NCBI GenBank assembly: GCA_003445095.1
Contig: DLVS01000091.1
Location: 1-11,688 of the forward strand
Length of the DNA: 11,688 bases
Source: Verrucomicrobiales bacterium
Lineage (GTDB): Bacteria; Verrucomicrobiota; Verrucomicrobiia; Limisphaerales; UBA9464
Reading direction: 5' to 3'
Under the pieces are notes generated by a model. That model did no database searches, was not told the DNA's origin, and saw nothing but the letters and a program-made list of their open reading frames with translations. Position numbers and translations under genes: made by a program. Positions 1 through 6,218 of the stretch are shown here, one piece after another (within the stretch, counting starts at the first letter, position 1; each line of letters starts with the position of its first letter).

Positions 1-1
1 G

Positions 2-619
2 ATCGTGACCTTGGGAACGTTCTCGTTGTATCGCGGATTGGCTGAAGCACTGACGCAGGGCGTGGACGCCTTCACCAATTTTCCGGAATCATTCCTGTTC
101 CTCGGGTCGGGCCGCGTGGCCGGGTTGCCTACTCAGGCCTGGATTCTCGCTACGGTAGCCGTGGCCGTCTGGCTGTGGGTTCATCGCACGACGTTTGGCC
201 GATCCTTTCGCGCGATCGGATTCTCCCCTGAAGGCGCCCGTTACGCGGGACTTCCGGTGCAGCGGCGGATCGCCCTCGTCTATGTTCTGGCCGGAACGGT
301 GGCCGCCTTGGCCGCCCTCACCTACACGGCTCGCTTTGGCACCGCGAAAGCAGATGCAGGAATCGGCTATGAACTTCTAGCGGTAACCGCCGTCGTGCTG
401 GGAGGTACCAGCATTTTTGGCGGCGTGGGATCGGTGTCGGGCACGCTATTGGGCGTCGCGGCTTTGGCGGTGCTGACCAACGGGCTGTCTCGAGTGCCGA
501 CAACCATGAGCCACGCGGCAGAACTTTCCGGACTGCTGACCGGTGCACTCTTGATCGTCACACTGGTTGCCTCGGCTTTACCGCGATGGTTGAGCCACAT
601 CCGCCGACCACGGGATTGA
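2..619 (+). CDS. Sugar-type ABC transporter permease (RbsC-like), 5' end missing
   Basis: C-terminal two thirds of an inner-membrane permease of the BPD_transp_2 family (ribose/xylose/simple-sugar importers), which forms the membrane channel with an ATPase and a periplasmic binding protein. The frame is already open at the window edge and reads IVTLGTFSLYRGLA, the conserved internal motif of this family, so the GTG at position 5 is not the real start and roughly 100 or more residues lie upstream. The cytoplasmic coupling loop is seen as GFSPEGARYAGLPVQR (around residues 73-88 of the fragment). It is followed by hydrophobic segments and the glycine-rich VLGGTSIFGGVGSVSGT signature. The gene ends in a basic tail, RRPRD, at a TGA. 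The substrate cannot be told from the fragment, and the ATPase and binding protein should lie to the left. It converges on the GNAT gene. Confidence 0.9.
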   Translation: MVTLGTFSLYRGLAEALTQGVDAFTNFPESFLFLGSGRVAGLPTQAWILATVAVAVWLWVHRTTFGRSFRAIGFSPEGARYAGLPVQRRIALVYVLAGTVAALAALTYTARFGTAKADAGIGYELLAVTAVVLGGTSIFGGVGSVSGTLLGVAALAVLTNGLSRVPTTMSHAAELSGLLTGALLIVTLVASALPRWLSHIRRPRD

Positions 620-775
620 GGTCTGAGATGGAACCATGTCGAGGCAAACCTCGGAGTGATCACGCGAAGGCGCGCAGCCGCGAAGAAGCAAGAGAATCTT
701 GGGAGGAAGCAACCCAGGCCCGCCTCCGGGCGAGCTCCGACGTCTGGCGCGTCGTCCCTCGCGGTCCCGCGCGGA
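620..775. other. Intergenic gap between convergent genes
   Basis: This 156-bp spacer lies between the end of the permease gene (plus) and the end of the GNAT gene (minus). It holds a short stem, CGAGG-CAAA-CCTCG (640-653), without a T-run, so it is at best a weak terminator. It also holds an 8-bp-spaced run, CGCGAAGG/CGCGCAGC/CGCGAAGA (664-687), of the kind often seen as degenerate intergenic repeats. No gene is supported. Confidence 0.5.
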
Positions 776-1261
776 TCACAACCGTCGCGCGAAGTGGACT
801 TGGCGCGCTACTTCCACAAACCCACAGGCCGGATAGAGGTGCTGGCCGACCTCGTTTTGGGCCATCGTCTCAATCACCGCGTAAGCCAAACCTTCGCGGC
901 GAAAGTAATTGAGGGCGTGCTCGATGAGTTGTCGCCCCAGTCCGCGTCCGCGAAAATCGGCAGCCACGGCCAGGTTTGGTATGCGGCCTCGGCCGAATTC
1001 GAGCTCAACGCGGGTAGTGATGTAACCAACGATGTGCCCGTGCGTCTCGGCGACAAACGTCCCGGTCGGATTCGCCGCTAGGTCATGGTCCAAGTGTTGT
1101 GCCTTGCGCCATCGCCAGTCGTGTCCCCGCAGGATGCCCAGAGCGTCTTCGACATTTTGTTCGAGCGTTACACCGTCGAACGCTTCGACGGTCAGTCGTT
1201 TGATGGCCTCCAGGTCGTCGGGCTGGTAAAGGCGAATCATCACGTTCGGTAGGGTCGTCAT
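776..1261 (-). CDS. GNAT-family N-acetyltransferase
   Basis: A 161-residue protein of the Gcn5-related N-acetyltransferase fold, which transfers acetyl from acetyl-CoA to an amine of an unknown substrate. It starts with the usual first strand (MIRLYQPDDLEAIKRL). The acetyl-CoA pyrophosphate-binding motif A appears as LAVAADFRGRGLGRQLIEHA (about 97-116), with the R-G-x-G-x-G turn at 104-109. The motif-B region, LYPACGFVEV, lies near 142-151. Domain length is normal for a single GNAT. An in-frame ATG at 1318 would add 19 arginine-rich residues that do not look like the fold, so I prefer the ATG at 1261; the ATG at 1240 is also possible. None of the three has a clear ribosome binding site. The nearest same-strand gene is 480 bp upstream, so it is probably transcribed alone. 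Confidence 0.85.
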   Translation of the reverse strand: MTTLPNVMIRLYQPDDLEAIKRLTVEAFDGVTLEQNVEDALGILRGHDWRWRKAQHLDHDLAANPTGTFVAETHGHIVGYITTRVELEFGRGRIPNLAVAADFRGRGLGRQLIEHALNYFRREGLAYAVIETMAQNEVGQHLYPACGFVEVARQVHFARRL

Positions 1262-1742
1262 CGCGAACGCTTCGTCATGTCGGAGTCGCCGGACCGGCCT
1301 TCGTTTTTGGCCGCGCATGAAAATACCAACTTGCCCTCATGTCGGTTCGCCACACCGACGTTGAGGCGATCCGAGTGAGGTCGGCGTTGGCACCGAAGCT
1401 AGCCCGAGGAAACGTCGCGAAAAGCCAACCGAACACGGGGAGCCAACGCCACCAGGCCTCAGCCATTGCGATTGTTCCAACACTGGCGCTACCTTTGTAA
1501 AGGTCCCCACTCATAAGTCCAGGTGGTCGAAAGCACACTCCACCACCGTGAAGGCGAGCATGGGAAACAAGAATGGCGAGTTCATGGATGGAAATCCGCT
1601 TTATCACGGGCTTGTTTGGGTGGTAGGCGAGTTCGGCAGCGACTTCAAGCCGCACCTGCTCCAAACGCCGAAGAGGAATTTTGTCGGAAGAGTGATGGAA
1701 GCGATGGAAGCTTGAAGGACCAGCCCCAAGCCTTCGATCTTA
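1262..1742. other. Gene-poor 480-bp gap with a probable dispersed repeat
   Basis: This stretch separates the GNAT gene from the TPR gene. A minus-strand open frame of 129 codons (1275-1664) covers much of it, but the translation has no recognisable domain, no ribosome binding site and an odd Trp/Arg-rich composition. I do not call it a gene. The right half (1500-1742) shows no structure beyond the end of the TPR gene. Confidence 0.5.
1300..1460. repeat. Candidate dispersed intergenic repeat
   Basis: Inside the gap lies a 9-bp perfect inverted repeat, GGCGTTGGC (1383-1391) and GCCAACGCC (1442-1450), with 50 bp between the arms. Read on the minus strand, the segment down to about 1300 encodes pseudo-protein such as RIASTSVWRTDMRASWYF. 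I associate this phrase with repeated noncoding elements annotated as short hypothetical proteins in Verrucomicrobiota genomes; that is memory, not a search. Boundaries are approximate. Confidence 0.4.
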
Positions 1743-3413
1743 CTACTCGGCCTCGACCTTTTTCTTCACCACTTCTGAAGCCTCCACAGCCAACGACTTT
1801 TCCCACGCCTGTTTGGCCTCGCTCTTTCGTCCCAACGCCTGCAGGACATCACCCAGGTGATCGTATACCGTCGCATCGGGCTCCGGTAAAAGTTTGGCGG
1901 CTTTCTCCAACCAGGGTAGGGCTTCCGCCGCCTTGCCTTGCTTGAAGAGGACCCATCCCAGGCTGTCGAGATACGCTGGATTCTCGGGCTCGGCTTCCAC
2001 GGCGCGTTGAATCATCTCATGCGCGCGGTCCAGGTTCTTTCCTTGTTCGGCCCACATGTAGCCGAGGTGATTGAGCGCCTCATCGAAATCCGGTTTGAGC
2101 TCCAGCGCTTTCTCGAGATACTGTACTGATTCGGCCTCACGGCCGCCCTGCTCGAGCGTTGCGCCGACTTGGAAGTAGAAGCGGTAATCGAGCAACTCGG
2201 GCGAGCTATCGCGGGCGATGGATTCGGCCAGCTTGAAGGCCGCGAATGATTTGTCGTAATCCTTGTTGCGAGCTTCCGCCATTGCTTTCAGGTACACGAG
2301 CCGGAATGAAGTAGGGAATCGGTCCAGGCCCCGTTGCAGAACTGTCAGCGCTCGGGCGGGCTCGTTCCGATTGAGGTACGCCACCGCCCAGTCGGAATAA
2401 GCCGGCTCGAAATCAGGGTTGAGTTGAACAGCGCGTTCGAACATCCGCTCCGCTTCGACCTCATGCTTTTCCTCCAAATCCAAGACGCCCAAAAAATACC
2501 AAGGGAAATGTGAGGTCGGATTGGCGCGGCTGAGCAGTTCGAGATGCTCGCGCGCTTCCTTGAGGCGTCCATCGCGAATCAAGACTTCGGCCATACTGGC
2601 GGCCACGGCGGGGTTTTTGGGCAACAAGTCCTGGGCCTGCTCGAAGAGTGCTTCCGCCTTGGAATTTTCGCCGAGCTCGAGGAAACCCCGCCCCAGCCGC
2701 AGCAATTCGGCGGGTTCCTTCGGCTTAAGGGACGCGGCCTGATCCAACGCTTTCCGCAGTCCCGCGTGGGCGGCCGCCTTTTCGGTCGGGGCGGCCCGCC
2801 CAAACCAGGAAAATAGATCCCCGTCGTTCAACCAGTAAGTGGGATCGTCGCTGGCCACGGAAAGTGATTGATCCAGCGCCCCGAGGGCTTGGTTGGTCTG
2901 TGCCCGATTGAGAAAAATGACGGCCAATTGTTGATAGGCGGCGAGCAGGGTCGGGGTCGCTTGGACGGCGCTTTGGTATGCTTTGATCGCCGCGTCGCCT
3001 TGGCCCGACTGCCAGAGAGTATCGGCTAGCAAGGCTTGAATGACGCCCGAAGCGTCCGGTTGGCTGGCGGTGCGCTGCAGTACTGCTAGAGCCGAGGCGG
3101 TCTGATTTTTTTGGAGATAGTGGCGGGCAACTTCGGTCGCGAGCGCTTCATTGGCGGGGTCGTTCTCCGCGGCACGCGCAAATTGGGCATACGCGGCGTC
3201 GGGTTCCTCCCTTTCCTGCAAGACCACACCGGTCGAGAACGCTGCGAGCGCTTTGACTCGATTCTCGAAATCTTCGTCGGACAGCTCGGTGTCCGCGGGC
3301 TGAATGGACGCCGTCGCCTTGGAATTGCGATGCGACTGACAGCTCGCCCAGACCAGCACGAGGCCGGTCAAGGAGAGTCCAGTAACCCAGACTCGGAAAA
3401 GGCGGGTCGGCAT
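1743..3413 (-). CDS. TPR-repeat protein with N-terminal lipoprotein-like signal
   Basis: A 556-residue protein made almost wholly of tetratricopeptide repeats, which form helical-hairpin scaffolds for protein-protein contacts. The N-terminus has a basic start (MPTRLFR), a hydrophobic core to about residue 22 and then WASC with Cys25. That looks like a type II signal peptide, although Trp at the -3 position is unusual for a lipobox. If it is processed, the protein is a membrane-anchored periplasmic lipoprotein. From about residue 55 to the end there are ten or more 34-residue units. The clearest are NPDFEPAYSDWAVAYLNRN, KPDFDEALNHLGYMWAEQG, NPAYLDSLGWVLFKQGKAAE and VYDHLGDVLQALGRKSEAK. The last units resemble the C-terminal TPRs of bacterial outer-membrane lipoproteins involved in export or envelope assembly, but no partner is encoded nearby. 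It lies 67 bp downstream of the 33-residue basic gene, with a hairpin between. No ribosome binding site is visible. Confidence 0.9.
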   Translation of the reverse strand: MPTRLFRVWVTGLSLTGLVLVWASCQSHRNSKATASIQPADTELSDEDFENRVKALAAFSTGVVLQEREEPDAAYAQFARAAENDPANEALATEVARHYLQKNQTASALAVLQRTASQPDASGVIQALLADTLWQSGQGDAAIKAYQSAVQATPTLLAAYQQLAVIFLNRAQTNQALGALDQSLSVASDDPTYWLNDGDLFSWFGRAAPTEKAAAHAGLRKALDQAASLKPKEPAELLRLGRGFLELGENSKAEALFEQAQDLLPKNPAVAASMAEVLIRDGRLKEAREHLELLSRANPTSHFPWYFLGVLDLEEKHEVEAERMFERAVQLNPDFEPAYSDWAVAYLNRNEPARALTVLQRGLDRFPTSFRLVYLKAMAEARNKDYDKSFAAFKLAESIARDSSPELLDYRFYFQVGATLEQGGREAESVQYLEKALELKPDFDEALNHLGYMWAEQGKNLDRAHEMIQRAVEAEPENPAYLDSLGWVLFKQGKAAEALPWLEKAAKLLPEPDATVYDHLGDVLQALGRKSEAKQAWEKSLAVEASEVVKKKVEAE

Positions 3414-3425
3414 AGGACGAAGAGA

Positions 3426-3452
3426 GCGCGGCTCTGAGTCTCAGAACCGCGC
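3426..3452. terminator. Strong hairpin between the basic peptide gene and the TPR gene
   Basis: A near-perfect 27-bp palindrome: GCGCGG-c-TCTGAG, a single T at the centre, then CTCAGA-a-CCGCGC, with one mismatch. On the minus strand it lies downstream of the 33-residue gene and ends just before the TPR start. It is followed by a pyrimidine stretch (CTCTCTTCGTCCT) but not a true U-run. It may terminate or attenuate the hisG-side transcript or act as an RNA processing site. An operator is the other reading. Confidence 0.5.
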
Positions 3453-3480
3453 CCGAAGGTATCCTCCACTGGGGCTCCGG

Positions 3481-3582
3481 TCACTTCTGCCAGGTGCGCT
3501 TCTTATGGCGGTTCTGGCGGAGCTTCTTCCGGCGCTTGTGTTTGTTAATCTTCGATTTCCGACGTTTCTTCAGGGAACCCAT
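3481..3582 (-). CDS. 33-residue mS38/AURKAIP1/COX24-like basic protein
   Basis: A short frame, ATG at 3582 to TGA at 3481, encoding 33 residues that begin [20 protein letters not shown] and continue [13 protein letters not shown]. More than half the residues are Lys or Arg and there are no acidic ones. The pattern K-R-R-x-x-K-I-x-K-H-K-x-R-K matches the AURKAIP1/COX24 (mitochondrial small-subunit protein mS38) motif, which also occurs as stand-alone peptides of about 30-35 residues in some bacteria. It is therefore probably a ribosome-associated, rRNA-binding peptide. The start codon is 22 bp after the hisG stop on the same strand, so translation from the hisG transcript is likely. No Shine-Dalgarno sequence is seen. 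The ribosomal role is inference from the family; the reading frame and composition are direct observation. Confidence 0.8.
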   Translation of the reverse strand: MGSLKKRRKSKINKHKRRKKLRQNRHKKRTWQK

Positions 3583-3604
3583 ACAGGAATGTAATGTCTG
3601 GCGA

Positions 3605-4495
3605 TCAGTAAACCACCTTGTTCAGAGGATACTCAATGATGCCCTCCGCTCCAGCGGCTTTGAGCTGTGGGATCATTTCCCGGACAACCGACTCATCAAT
3701 GATGGTTTCGACGGCCACCCAGCCCGACTGACTTAACCCGGACACCGTGGGATTACGCAACGCGGGGAGCGATTGCAACAAGTTTGGCAAATTCGCTTCC
3801 CGCACGTTCATCTTCAGACCGACTTTCGACTCGGCCTCAATGGCGCCCTGTAACAGCAGCGCCAGCGTTTCGATCTTGCGGCGTTTCCATGAGTCCTTCC
3901 ACGAATTGTGGTTGGCGATGAGCCGGGGTGTAGAAATGAGCAGGGTTTCGACGATCCGGAGTTTGTTCGCGCGCAGAGAGGAGCCCGTTTCGGTGACCTC
4001 CACGATGGCGTCGACGAGTTCGCGCGCCTTGACTTCGGTAGCACCCCACGAGAACTCCACCTCGGCTTTGACCTTATGGCGCTTCAGCCAGCGTTTAGTG
4101 AGGCCCACGACTTCAGTCGCGATGCGTTTGCCGGCCAAATCCTTGACCGACTGGATCGGCGACTCTTCTGGGACGGCCAACACCCAGCGCGTGGGCTGCC
4201 GCGTCGCTTTGCTGAACATGAACTCGCCGACCTCGTGGACCGAGCTGTGATTCTCGATGATCCAGTCGTGTCCCGTAATGCCGGCATCAAGATAACCCAA
4301 CTCGACGTAGCGGCTGATCTCTTGAGCGCGGATCAGTCGAAGGGTGAGTTCCGGGTCGTCCACATAGGGCTCGTAGCTTCGGCTGGAGAGCGTGATGTTC
4401 CAACCTGCCTTGGCCATCTTCTCAATGGTGGCGTCCTGCAACGAACCTTTTGGTAGGCCGAGCTTGAGGCCGGGTGACGGGGGCGGCTTACTCAT
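3605..4495 (-). CDS. hisG: ATP phosphoribosyltransferase, long form (HisG)
   Basis: Catalyses the first step of histidine synthesis: ATP plus PRPP gives N1-(5-phosphoribosyl)-ATP. At 296 residues it is the long form, which carries its own regulatory domain and does not need HisZ. Seen in order: the N-terminal [13 protein letters not shown] (about 12-24), the substrate region [20 protein letters not shown], then TGHDWI. The PRPP-binding loop [14 protein letters not shown] lies near 166-179. The C-terminal ACT-like HisG_C domain (about 226-296) contains [20 protein letters not shown] and [12 protein letters not shown]. That domain binds histidine for feedback inhibition in the family. The ATG at 4495 is preferred; a TTG two codons upstream (4501) is the alternative. 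No other his gene is in the window. The 33-residue basic gene follows 22 bp downstream. Confidence 0.96.
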   Translation of the reverse strand: MSKPPPSPGLKLGLPKGSLQDATIEKMAKAGWNITLSSRSYEPYVDDPELTLRLIRAQEISRYVELGYLDAGITGHDWIIENHSSVHEVGEFMFSKATRQPTRWVLAVPEESPIQSVKDLAGKRIATEVVGLTKRWLKRHKVKAEVEFSWGATEVKARELVDAIVEVTETGSSLRANKLRIVETLLISTPRLIANHNSWKDSWKRRKIETLALLLQGAIEAESKVGLKMNVREANLPNLLQSLPALRNPTVSGLSQSGWVAVETIIDESVVREMIPQLKAAGAEGIIEYPLNKVVY

Positions 4496-4681
4496 ACGCA
4501 AGGAGACAGCGGGCGTCCGCTTGGACTCCCGTGCGGCAAAATATCAAGGCTTGCACGCGCGTCGCTCGCTGGAATTTCCAATTCACCCTGGGGAAGGGGC
4601 TTGCGTTTGATTTTCTAGTGGCCCGAGCGAACTCGCGAACCCTCGGGGTGAGAAAGCGGAGTCCGTTGGGAGAACTCAAAA
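4496..4681 (-). promoter_or_regulatory. hisG: Probable hisG leader/promoter region
   Basis: This 186-bp gap lies upstream of hisG and downstream of the small membrane peptide on the same strand. It must contain the hisG promoter unless hisG is read through from upstream. I could not find convincing -35/-10 boxes, a run of His codons in an open leader frame, or an attenuator hairpin. Confidence 0.3.
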
Positions 4682-4852
4682 TCAATGGGAAGAAGTCCGG
4701 CAGCCAAACATAATGAAGATCACGAGGTACGCGATGAGGGACAGAGTCATGAGCAACCAGCCGACCGAGCTCCCCCCAACGCCAAGAGCGAGACCGGTAC
4801 CGATCAAAATCGTAAAAACGAGGAAGAATACGAGCGTAGCGAGACCTTTCAC
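4682..4852 (-). CDS. Small two-helix membrane protein, unknown function
   Basis: A peptide of 56 residues if the GTG at 4852 is used (MKGLATLVFF...). A GTG at 4927 would give 81 residues, but the extra 25 are arginine- and serine-rich and do not look like part of the protein. There are two hydrophobic segments: LATLVFFLVFTILIGTGLA (about 4-22) and a second around VGWLLMTLSLIAYLVIFIMF (31-50). A short glycine/serine turn separates them, and the tail is GCRTSSH. This is the layout of a small hairpin inner-membrane protein. No family is assigned. No ribosome binding site is seen at either start. It precedes hisG by 186 bp on the same strand and diverges from the CYTH gene. Confidence 0.55.
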   Translation of the reverse strand: MKGLATLVFFLVFTILIGTGLALGVGGSSVGWLLMTLSLIAYLVIFIMFGCRTSSH

Positions 4853-5172
4853 GGGCGGGACGGATAGTCGAAGCGCGTTGACCTGACAAGTATGGGAATT
4901 GGTCCGCCTGCCCGAACGGCGCGCCACACGGCCCTTGGTCCGCCGGAACGACTATCACAATAGGGACTGCGAGCTCACTTTACGCGGCCTCCCGGTTCGA
5001 CGGTTCGCCGGAATGAATCCCCCCTCGGTGGTGACTCTGCAAATCAGCTCGATTTGCCGATTCTTCGAAATTCTCGGTTACAAAACACGTAGTAAGGTCA
5101 TGAGAGGTCGTTCTCCAAGCCGCTCGGTGCGGCCGATTACCGCTTTGAGAACGGTCTTCGAAAGGAAAAGGC
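4853..5172. other. 320-bp divergent intergenic region
   Basis: Lies between the small membrane gene (minus) and the CYTH gene (plus), so it should hold promoters for both. Open frames crossing it have no recognisable content. Apart from the ribosome binding site at its right end I see no convincing promoter boxes or long repeats. Confidence 0.45.
5161..5166 (+). promoter_or_regulatory. Ribosome binding site of the CYTH gene
   Basis: AAAGGA ends 6 bases before the ATG at 5173. It fixes this start over the internal ATG at 5188, and it is one of only two good Shine-Dalgarno sequences in the window. Confidence 0.65.
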
Positions 5173-5934
5173 ATGAACACGATCGAAATGATTTCGAAGC
5201 GCGCAACCCCGAAAAGCTCCTCCCCGGGAGTGGAGCGGGTTGAGATCAAGGTAACCATCCGACCGGACCAAGAGCTGCAAGCGGTTCGAGCCCTGGAGCT
5301 TGACCAGGACGCGGCGGAACCGCGGATCATCTTCTTCTACGATACGGTCCACCTGGATTTGTTAAACCACGGGTTGGTTCTCAGAGCCCGCCGCGTGGGT
5401 AGCGATGCAGACGACTCGACGGTCAAGATTCGTCCGGTCGATCCGGCTAAGGTCCCAGGCATTTGGCGGCAGAAGGACGGATTCAAGCTGGAGATCGATC
5501 TCACCGGCGCCCGGGCGGTTTGCTCGGCGTCGTTCACCGTTCAGCAAGGGCCCGGAGAAATCAACGACGTGGCAAAAGGCAGGCGGGCAATTGAAAAACT
5601 GTTCTCCGCCGAACAAGAGCTATTTCTGCGAGAATTCAGCGGGCGCGAGCTTGATTTTTCGAAACTGCGCGCGCTGGGTCCCATTCGGGTGCTCCGGTGG
5701 AAGCCCGAGCGACCCGAGTTCGTTGATCCGGTGACGGTCGAGGAATGGCGACTACCGGACGGGCAGGACTTGGTGGAAATCTCGACCAAAGTTGCCGCTG
5801 CTGAAGTCAAAGCGGCGAGGCGGGATTTCGACCTGCACCTGCGTCGTTTAGGGCTCGATCCGATGGGCGCCCAGGAAACCAAGACCCGGACCACTCTCGA
5901 GTTTTTTGCGCGGCAATTGCGGCGGGGAGGGTGA
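5173..5934 (+). CDS. CYTH-domain protein (triphosphate tunnel family)
   Basis: A 253-residue soluble protein of the CYTH superfamily, whose members bind triphosphates and Mg in a beta-tunnel (inorganic triphosphatases, thiamine triphosphatases, class IV adenylate cyclases). Evidence: the first strand VERVEIKVTI (20-29); FYDTVHLDLLNHGLVLRARR (55-74), matching the family's Y-x-D-T-x-x-x-x-L-x-x-x-G-x-x-L-R-x-R pattern; TVKIRP (83-88); KLEID (105-109); and a C-terminal half with TVEEW and LVEISTKV. The substrate-binding signature ExExK is not intact: Glu24 and Lys26 are there, but the position of the first Glu is Arg22, with Glu21 shifted by one. The exact activity is therefore open, and it may not be a classic triphosphatase. 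It lies 284 bp upstream of the phosphonoacetate hydrolase gene on the same strand, with a palindromic element between. Confidence 0.72.
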   Translation: MNTIEMISKRATPKSSSPGVERVEIKVTIRPDQELQAVRALELDQDAAEPRIIFFYDTVHLDLLNHGLVLRARRVGSDADDSTVKIRPVDPAKVPGIWRQKDGFKLEIDLTGARAVCSASFTVQQGPGEINDVAKGRRAIEKLFSAEQELFLREFSGRELDFSKLRALGPIRVLRWKPERPEFVDPVTVEEWRLPDGQDLVEISTKVAAAEVKAARRDFDLHLRRLGLDPMGAQETKTRTTLEFFARQLRRGG

Positions 5935-6218
5935 TTTCGCGAAGAACCGAGGGAACACCCGTTGATCACGATCAATCGTTGGGAAAGGATTTGCGAGAAA
6001 TCCCGCGAGCTCGCCATGGGGAGTGCGGGGGCGAAGCGAAGCGCGACCCCGCTTTGGAGCGACGCGCCACCCGCTCCCAAGGCCCTTCTCCTCTCCCACG
6101 CGCGTCCGGCAACTGAAAGCGCCGTCGCCGCTCCGCTCTGCCAGCGCACTCCACATCCCCACACGGTTTCGGGGATTGGTAACGGGATTGAAATCGCGCA
6201 GCCTTCGCTCCCGTTCGA
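5935..6218. other. 284-bp gap holding a palindromic element
   Basis: No gene is supported here. Several overlapping open frames on both strands are by-products of the GC-rich inverted repeat at 6020-6152. The rest (5935-6019 and 6153-6218) shows no clear promoter. The ATG of the next gene lacks a ribosome binding site. Confidence 0.5.
6020..6152. repeat. 133-bp imperfect inverted-repeat element
   Basis: The termini are GGAGTGCG (6020-6027) and its exact complement CGCACTCC (6145-6152). Inwards, the arms keep matching with scattered mismatches: GGC, AGCG, AGCG, CGAC and CGCTTT on the left (to 6055) pair with the same words in the complement of 6116-6144. The centre (about 6067-6110) is pyrimidine-rich. 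It carries no transposase and looks like a MITE- or REP-type structured repeat. Confidence 0.6.

Noticed and set aside
640..653. CGAGG-CAAA-CCTCG as a rho-independent terminator for the permease
   Set aside because: The stem is only 5 bp and no T-run follows.
656..1081. Plus-strand frame of 141 codons opposite the GNAT gene
   Set aside because: It is antisense to a gene with an intact acetyl-CoA motif and has no recognisable content.
1275..1664. 129-codon minus-strand frame behind the GNAT gene
   Set aside because: No domain, no ribosome binding site and odd composition. It coincides with a probable intergenic repeat.
4899..5243. 114-codon plus-strand frame before and into the CYTH gene
   Set aside because: It overlaps the CYTH start, which has a good ribosome binding site, and its translation is arginine-rich without motifs.
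5281..5300. GGTTCGAGCC resembling a tRNA T-loop
   Set aside because: It lies inside the CYTH coding frame, and no acceptor, D or anticodon arms surround it.
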